Shown: piece after piece, positions 4,571-8,830 of the stretch
How the letters are laid out: each line of letters opens with the position of its first letter
How positions within the stretch are numbered: position 1 is the first letter of the stretch
Assembly: GCA_002293605.1 (NCBI GenBank)
Contig: DBDO01000096.1
Coordinates: 1 to 8,830, forward strand
Length of the DNA stretch: 8,830 nt
Reading direction: 5' to 3'
DNA from: Desulfovibrionaceae bacterium UBA930
GTDB lineage: Bacteria > Desulfobacterota > Desulfovibrionia > Desulfovibrionales > Desulfovibrionaceae
The notes under the pieces: model-generated
Told to the model about the DNA's origin: nothing
Seen by the model: the letters and a program-made list of their open reading frames with translations, nothing else
Database searches by the model: none
Made by a program: the position numbers and the translations under genes

Positions 4571-6727
4571 ATGCGCGTTTGTATTGCCCTTCTTGTGTTT
4601 TTCTGCGCTCTGGTCGGGCAGGCCTGGGCCTTTTCCGGCGCTTCCGAGTGCAAAGTCTACTGGAGCGCTTACTCGCTGGGGGAGGGCGAAGGCCTTGCCG
4701 CGAGCCCCCCGCTCCCGGCTCTGCCCTTGCCGGGGCAGACGGCAGCATCGTCTAGCCCAGGAGGCAGGGACGGACGCCTGCTGCTTGCCCTGACCCTTGA
4801 GCTTCCTTCGGGCCGCTATGTCTACGGCCCGGATAGCGCGGAAGGCCTGCCCACCAGGGTGGACGTGGACTTTGCGCTTCTTGACGCCTTCCCCATGGCC
4901 AAAATGAGTTCCCGCCAGATTGACGAACTGCTGGAGAAAAACGGCGCTGCCGCCTCTGTGCGCGCTCCGGCGGCAAGGCCAAAAAATGCAACGGTTTTTT
5001 CTTCCGTCAGCCTGCCCGGCGGTGGAGACGGCAACCCGGATATCTACCCCGGTCCGCTTACCTTCTGGGCCGAAGTGCCGGTAAGCCCTCCGGGGCTCGG
5101 CGGACTCGCAATCCGGGTGCGCATGAGCGGGCTTTTGTGTTCCGCCAGCAGTTGCGAACCTCTTTCCGGAGAGCTGGATCTGTCTTTTGCCGCCGCCGCA
5201 ATAACCGCCATGCCGCCCGCTTCCGGGCAGGCATGGTGGGCTGCCTTGCAGCGGGGCGAGGATGTGCTCCTGCCCCCTGCCGAAGCGGCTCTGGCCGGGG
5301 ATTTTTTCCCCAGGGGCGGAGAGGCCCTCTATGCTCCTGCCCCGAACACCCCGCAATCCGGGGAAAGGAATGAAGCGCACGCGGCCCTGTTTGAGAGCCT
5401 GGAGCCGGTTTTTTTCAATCCCGCGCTTGAGGTGGGCTTTTTTGGCGAAGCCCTGTTTTTCGGTCTGGTGGCGGGGCTTTTGCTCAATCTTATGCCTTGC
5501 GTGCTGCCGGTGGTCAGCCTGAAGTTCAGCGCGCTCATGGCTGTTTCTTCCATGACGGACAAACAAAAGCAGGCCCGGGCCTTTAAGGTGCACTGTCTGA
5601 TTTTTGCCGCAGGCATTATGGTCTGGTTTCTGGTGCTGGCCTTTTTGCTCGGCGGCGCGGGCTGGGCCTGGGGCGAGATGTTTCAGAAACCGCTGGTCAT
5701 CGTGCTGCTCGGAGCGGTGCTCTTCATTCTCGGCCTCAGTCTTTTCGGGGTCTTTCCCCTGCCCATATTCGACTTCAAGGTAACGAGCGGCAGCCATCCC
5801 CGCTGGCAGGCCTTTGCCAGCGGGCTTTTGGCCACTTTGCTGGCAACGCCCTGCAGCGGGCCTCTGCTGGGCGGCGTGCTGGCCTGGGCCATCCGCCAGC
5901 CTCTGCCGGTTCTGGGACTGTGCGTGATCAGCGTGGGGCTGGGCATGTCACTGCCCTATTGCGTGCTGGCCTTTTGCCCCGGACTGGTGCACCTTTTGCC
6001 CCGCCCCGGCGCCTGGACCTTGCGCCTGGAACAACTGCTCGGCTTTTTTCTGATGGGCAGCGTTGCCTATCTGGCTACGCTCCTGCCTGAAAAGTGGCTC
6101 CCCGCCTTTTTATTCAACCTCTTTACCGTGGCCTTCGCCTGCTGGCTGTGGGGGCAAATCGGGCATCTCGGGGCCGGGCGTCCGCGCCGCGTGCTTGCCC
6201 GCAGCATGGCCGTGGCCGTGGTGCTGCTTTCTATATGGTGGGGCGCGTCTTCCATCAAACCGGATCATAGCTGGGAGGCCTTTGACCCGCAGACCTTTAC
6301 GGAGCTTCTGGGCAAGCAACCTCTGCTGCTGGAGTTTACGGCGGACTGGTGCCCGAGCTGCAAGGCCCTTGAATATACAACTTTGAACAAATCGCGGATG
6401 GAAGACTTGCGCCGCCGTTATAATGTGCGTACAATACGCGTTGATCTGACCCGTAATGAGGGCGTGGGTCGCGAGGGCAAAGAACTGCTCAAGGCGCTCG
6501 ACAGCACGAGCATTCCCGTGCTGGCCCTGTTCTCGACAGGGGAAAAGGCGCGCAGGCCGGTGGTGCTGCGCGATTTGGCAACGCCGACCCAGCTTGAGGA
6601 AGCCGCTGCCGCCGCCTTTGAGGGCACAGACGGCTTTCTGAGAGCCACGAAGGGCAAAAGCCTCTGTCTGCTGCCGGAGGCCATGCAGGGGGTGCCTTTT
6701 CTGTATCGTCCAAAAGTCGATATATAG
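4571..6727 (+). CDS. dsbD: DsbD/ScsB-family membrane thiol:disulfide interchange protein, 718 aa
   Basis: The protein passes electrons from cytoplasmic thioredoxin across the inner membrane to periplasmic thiol proteins. I chose the ATG at 4571 because GGGA lies about 7 nt upstream and it gives a clean signal peptide (MRVCIALLVFFCALVGQAWA). The ATG at 4565 and TTG at 4526 are less likely. An N-terminal periplasmic domain (about 21-290) carries C190-X4-C195 (LLCSASSCEP). The membrane domain (about 297-575, roughly eight helices) has the two redox cysteines in LMPCVLPVVSLK (C310) and LATPCSGPLLGG (C428). A C-terminal thioredoxin-like domain has WCPSCK (C594, C597). All six cysteines of the DsbD relay are thus present. 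The LNLMPCVLPVVSLK style and long N-terminal domain resemble ScsB more than E. coli DsbD. A flagellar rod-family gene follows after 24 nt. Confidence 0.93.
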   Translation: MRVCIALLVFFCALVGQAWAFSGASECKVYWSAYSLGEGEGLAASPPLPALPLPGQTAASSSPGGRDGRLLLALTLELPSGRYVYGPDSAEGLPTRVDVDFALLDAFPMAKMSSRQIDELLEKNGAAASVRAPAARPKNATVFSSVSLPGGGDGNPDIYPGPLTFWAEVPVSPPGLGGLAIRVRMSGLLCSASSCEPLSGELDLSFAAAAITAMPPASGQAWWAALQRGEDVLLPPAEAALAGDFFPRGGEALYAPAPNTPQSGERNEAHAALFESLEPVFFNPALEVGFFGEALFFGLVAGLLLNLMPCVLPVVSLKFSALMAVSSMTDKQKQARAFKVHCLIFAAGIMVWFLVLAFLLGGAGWAWGEMFQKPLVIVLLGAVLFILGLSLFGVFPLPIFDFKVTSGSHPRWQAFASGLLATLLATPCSGPLLGGVLAWAIRQPLPVLGLCVISVGLGMSLPYCVLAFCPGLVHLLPRPGAWTLRLEQLLGFFLMGSVAYLATLLPEKWLPAFLFNLFTVAFACWLWGQIGHLGAGRPRRVLARSMAVAVVLLSIWWGASSIKPDHSWEAFDPQTFTELLGKQPLLLEFTADWCPSCKALEYTTLNKSRMEDLRRRYNVRTIRVDLTRNEGVGREGKELLKALDSTSIPVLALFSTGEKARRPVVLRDLATPTQLEEAAAAAFEGTDGFLRATKGKSLCLLPEAMQGVPFLYRPKVDI

Positions 6728-6751
6728 GGCAGAGGAGTTTGAGGGGGAACT

Positions 6752-7468
6752 ATGCCGAACTATTCCATACCGCAATCAGCGCTGAATACGCTGGACGTGG
6801 TCATGCAAACCACGGCCAACAATATCGCCAATATGAACACGGACGGCTTCATTTCCCGCCGCGTGACCCTTTCCGGCGGCCCCTATCAGGATGAAGGCGT
6901 TCAGGTGGGTGCCATACGTCAGGATATGAACCTCGGCCCTGCTGTGGTAAATCACATTCACAGCGCGGCGGGCGCGCTTGGCGCGTATCTGGAGGAGGGC
7001 ATCCAGGCCCAGGCCCTGAACCATGACATGCGCATGGTCAATAACGCCCGCAACGTCACCCTTGTGAACGGCCCGAATCAGGATGAAACGCTCCAGATGA
7101 GCGCCATGTACCGGGACATGCAGCCTGAGCCGGTGCTGATCAACCATCTGACCCAGAACGATGTTCACGACTTCAACGATACCGCCGCCGTGGGTATGCG
7201 CAACAGCCGGGAAAATTATGATACCACGGTTGCGCAGGACGTGGAAATCACGCAGCGCGCCAATGCCGCCGATGCCTGGCGCATTCAGGACTACCGGGAA
7301 GGCCAGAATTCCCTGGCCAGGATTCAGGGCATGGCGGAAGGCAGCACTACGGATTTGCCGCGCGAGTTCACCATCATGATAATGACGGAAAATGCTTATA
7401 GCGCCAACGCTGCTGCGATTCGCGCTTGGGATGAGCTTACTGGCTCGCTCCTGAATGTGAAAGTCTGA
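6752..7468 (+). CDS. flagellar basal-body rod-family protein (orphan, internally duplicated), 238 aa
   Basis: The ATG has a strong GAGGGGGAA ribosome binding site. The N-terminus is the Flg_bb_rod signature (SALNTLDVVMQTTANNIANM, then NTDGF). The C-terminus is the Flg_bbr_C signature (REFTIMIMTENAYSANAAAI, then DELTGSLLNVKV). Together they form the coiled coil of axial rod/hook proteins such as FlgC or FlgG. In between, residues 36-69 and 100-133 are a duplication with a 64-residue period: VTLSGGPYQDEGVQVGAI...DMNLGPAVVNHI against VTLVNGPNQDETLQMSAM...DMQPEPVLINHL. There are no cysteines. It lies behind dsbD, away from any flagellar operon in view, so it may be a specialised paralogue. The exact Flg subtype cannot be assigned. 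Confidence 0.85.
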   Translation: MPNYSIPQSALNTLDVVMQTTANNIANMNTDGFISRRVTLSGGPYQDEGVQVGAIRQDMNLGPAVVNHIHSAAGALGAYLEEGIQAQALNHDMRMVNNARNVTLVNGPNQDETLQMSAMYRDMQPEPVLINHLTQNDVHDFNDTAAVGMRNSRENYDTTVAQDVEITQRANAADAWRIQDYREGQNSLARIQGMAEGSTTDLPREFTIMIMTENAYSANAAAIRAWDELTGSLLNVKV

Positions 7469-7811
7469 CCGGCAGAGAGCATCAACAATTCTTTTCCCGG
7501 GCGAGGGCTTCTTGTCAGGGATTGCACTGAAGCACCGCAGGGGCGGGTGTTTCGCCCTGCTTCATTTGGGGCGCAATCTGCTGCCAAGACTTTCTTGCCA
7601 ACAGAGCCCGCGCATGGCATAACGCATGCTGTCCGGGGCAGTGCAAGGGCAGGCGGCTGTAAAGGCGCGCCCGCCGATGCTTTCCGGTAAAGCGCATCGT
7701 GCGCAAAAACAAGGCACGTTTTTTAAGGCTCTTGCTTGCAAGCGCCTGTTGAAGCGTTTTTTTACACCTGAGCAGCCCTTTTGTTAGTCAAAGAAGCAAG
7801 GAGAGCTCCAC
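7469..7811. other. 343-nt intergenic region before the PEP synthase-like gene
   Basis: No ORF with a ribosome binding site is visible. It holds weak hairpins only: CAGGGGCG/CGCCCTG near 7538-7559 (one bulge, no T-run), GATG-CTTT/AAAG-(CG)-CATC near 7676-7698, and a 10-bp palindrome GCTTGCAAGC (7734-7743). Two T-runs lie at about 7719-7724 and 7757-7763. I find no convincing -35/-10 pair, although the downstream gene presumably has its promoter here. AAGGAG at 7798-7803 is its ribosome binding site. Confidence 0.5.
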
Positions 7812-8830
7812 ATGGCTAAACCCGCGCAGGAAAAGCCCCAAAAACAGTCTGAAACTTCCGGTGCCGCCAGTGAAAAAACGGCGCGCGATGTTGCGGGGCT
7901 CAAGAAGAAACTGATCCTGGACGGCGCGGAAATCGTTGCCATCGGCGAGGAGGCTGAACTTCTCGTGGGCGGCAAAAACTACAATACCGCCATCATCAGC
8001 CAGGTTCAGGGCATCAGAGCGCCGCAGTTCAGGGCGGTGTCTTCCATAGGCTTTCATCTGCTTCTTGATGAGACGAAGATAAACGCCCCGCTGACGCGCG
8101 CGGTCGTGGACCGGGAGTACAAGCGCATCGACTGGGAAGACCCGGAGATCAGCGGCGACCCGGAATTTCTGCAAAAATTCGTCCGCAACCTCGGCAAGGC
8201 CGTGCGGGCGGAATACGAGGCCAAGGGCGGCGGGCAGAGCCTGGTCAAGCTCAGAACCTTTGTGAACAACGTGGTGGAAGGCTTCGCCACTTCGCCGGAA
8301 GGCATTGATCAGTTGCGCCGCCGCTCCGCGCTGGTGCAGGCGGCCATTTTGTCCGTGACAATGCCGGAAAGCGTGGTCAAGGCCGTGCGTGAAGCCTACG
8401 AGGATATTTGCCGGGAAGCGGGGGACGAAGTGCCTGTGGCCGTGCGTTCTTCTGCCGCTGGTGAGGATTCGCGCAAAAAAGCCTTTGCCGGCTTGCAGGA
8501 CACCTATCTGAACGTCTGCGGGGCGGATCAGGTGGTGCTGGCCTACCATTGGGACTGCGCCTCCGCCTATAATTTGCGCTCCATGACCTATCGGCGCGAG
8601 GCCATCCTTGACGCTGTTGCCCTGGCTGAAGAGTCGGGCGATGAGAGCATTGCCGAAAACGCCAAAAAAGAATGGGCCATTGAGCAGACCTCGCTCTCCG
8701 TGTGCATCATGCGCATGATCAATCCGCTCATTTCCGGGACCGCCTTTGCCGCCGATACGGCCACGGGCTGCCGGGGCACGGCCCGCAACGATCTGGTCTC
8801 CATTGACGCCAGCTACGGCCTGGGCGAGGC
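7812..8830 (+). CDS. PEP synthase / PPDK-type protein, N-terminal ATP-binding (PPDK_N) domain, 3' end outside window
   Basis: The start is the ATG at 7812, with AAGGAG 8 nt upstream. About 339 residues are visible. The first 30 or so are Lys/Gln/Glu-rich and probably disordered. LLVGGKNYNTAII (51-62) is the glycine-rich entry motif. PVAVRSSAAGEDSRKKAFAG (208-227) and QDTYLNVCG are the hallmark ATP-grasp signature of PEP synthase and pyruvate phosphate dikinase. SGTAFAADTATGC and SYGLGE follow in the expected order. The family converts pyruvate and ATP to PEP (gluconeogenesis) or runs the reverse direction. The catalytic His and PEP domains would lie downstream, so the exact enzyme cannot be told. 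Compared with E. coli PpsA as I remember it, the stretch between GGK and RSSA is longer by some 50 residues, and there is a further insertion after NLRSMTYRRE. Confidence 0.85.
   Translation, partial: MAKPAQEKPQKQSETSGAASEKTARDVAGLKKKLILDGAEIVAIGEEAELLVGGKNYNTAIISQVQGIRAPQFRAVSSIGFHLLLDETKINAPLTRAVVDREYKRIDWEDPEISGDPEFLQKFVRNLGKAVRAEYEAKGGGQSLVKLRTFVNNVVEGFATSPEGIDQLRRRSALVQAAILSVTMPESVVKAVREAYEDICREAGDEVPVAVRSSAAGEDSRKKAFAGLQDTYLNVCGADQVVLAYHWDCASAYNLRSMTYRREAILDAVALAEESGDESIAENAKKEWAIEQTSLSVCIMRMINPLISGTAFAADTATGCRGTARNDLVSIDASYGLGE

Noticed and set aside
4541..5797. 418-aa - strand frame opposite dsbD
   Set aside because: Shadow frame. The + strand has full DsbD motifs including all six redox cysteines.
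7714..7730. Sigma-54-like promoter (GGCACG followed by TT)
   Set aside because: The -12 GC is missing (TTAA instead of TTGC), so the match is only partial.
7788..8549. 253-aa - strand frame opposite the PEP synthase-like gene
   Set aside because: Shadow. The + strand carries clear PPDK_N signatures and a good ribosome binding site.

Overview
The window looks like part of a high-GC deltaproteobacterial chromosome. Desulfovibrio or a close relative is my guess, from the codon and GC style, the ScsB-like DsbD and the phage gene style. I could not run a search, so this is inference. It holds two kinds of DNA that meet near a tRNA gene at about 4.35 kb.

Left part (1-2964) is the end of a phage-type contractile tail or baseplate operon, all on the + strand and translationally coupled: the C-terminus of an unidentified tail gene (to 302), a probable baseplate protein (302-853), a probable tail hub (850-1536) and a clear OB-fold/needle spike protein with a metal-type HxH tip (1524-2609). 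A short ORF (2606-2953) is coupled to the spike. The overlapping +1 and +2 frames here both carry motifs typical of the C-terminus of phage cytosine-5 DNA methyltransferases, so a methyltransferase relic or overlapping coding is likely. A strong, symmetric intrinsic terminator (2967-3003) closes the operon. No wedge, tail-tip or fibre genes follow.

Middle part (3004-4353) is a compact accessory cassette. A promoter with a perfect 21-bp palindromic operator leads into a hairpin-rich leader and a 42-aa basic peptide. Two long inverted repeats follow, then a 73-aa XRE-type repressor and an 85-aa acidic protein. The repressor/acidic-protein junction contains a 70-bp-offset duplication that creates a small chimeric ORF. 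After it come about 450 bp of gene-poor sequence with a 16-bp tandem repeat. The cassette is bounded on the right by tRNA-Lys(CTT) on the - strand, complete with its own promoter, CCA end and terminator. This is a plausible attachment-site region.

Right part (4430-8830) reads as host chromosome: a DsbD/ScsB-type membrane thiol:disulfide interchange protein, followed 24 nt later by an orphan flagellar rod-family protein with an internal duplication. A 343-nt gap follows, then the N-terminal third or so of a PEP synthase/PPDK-type ATP-binding protein that runs off the window.
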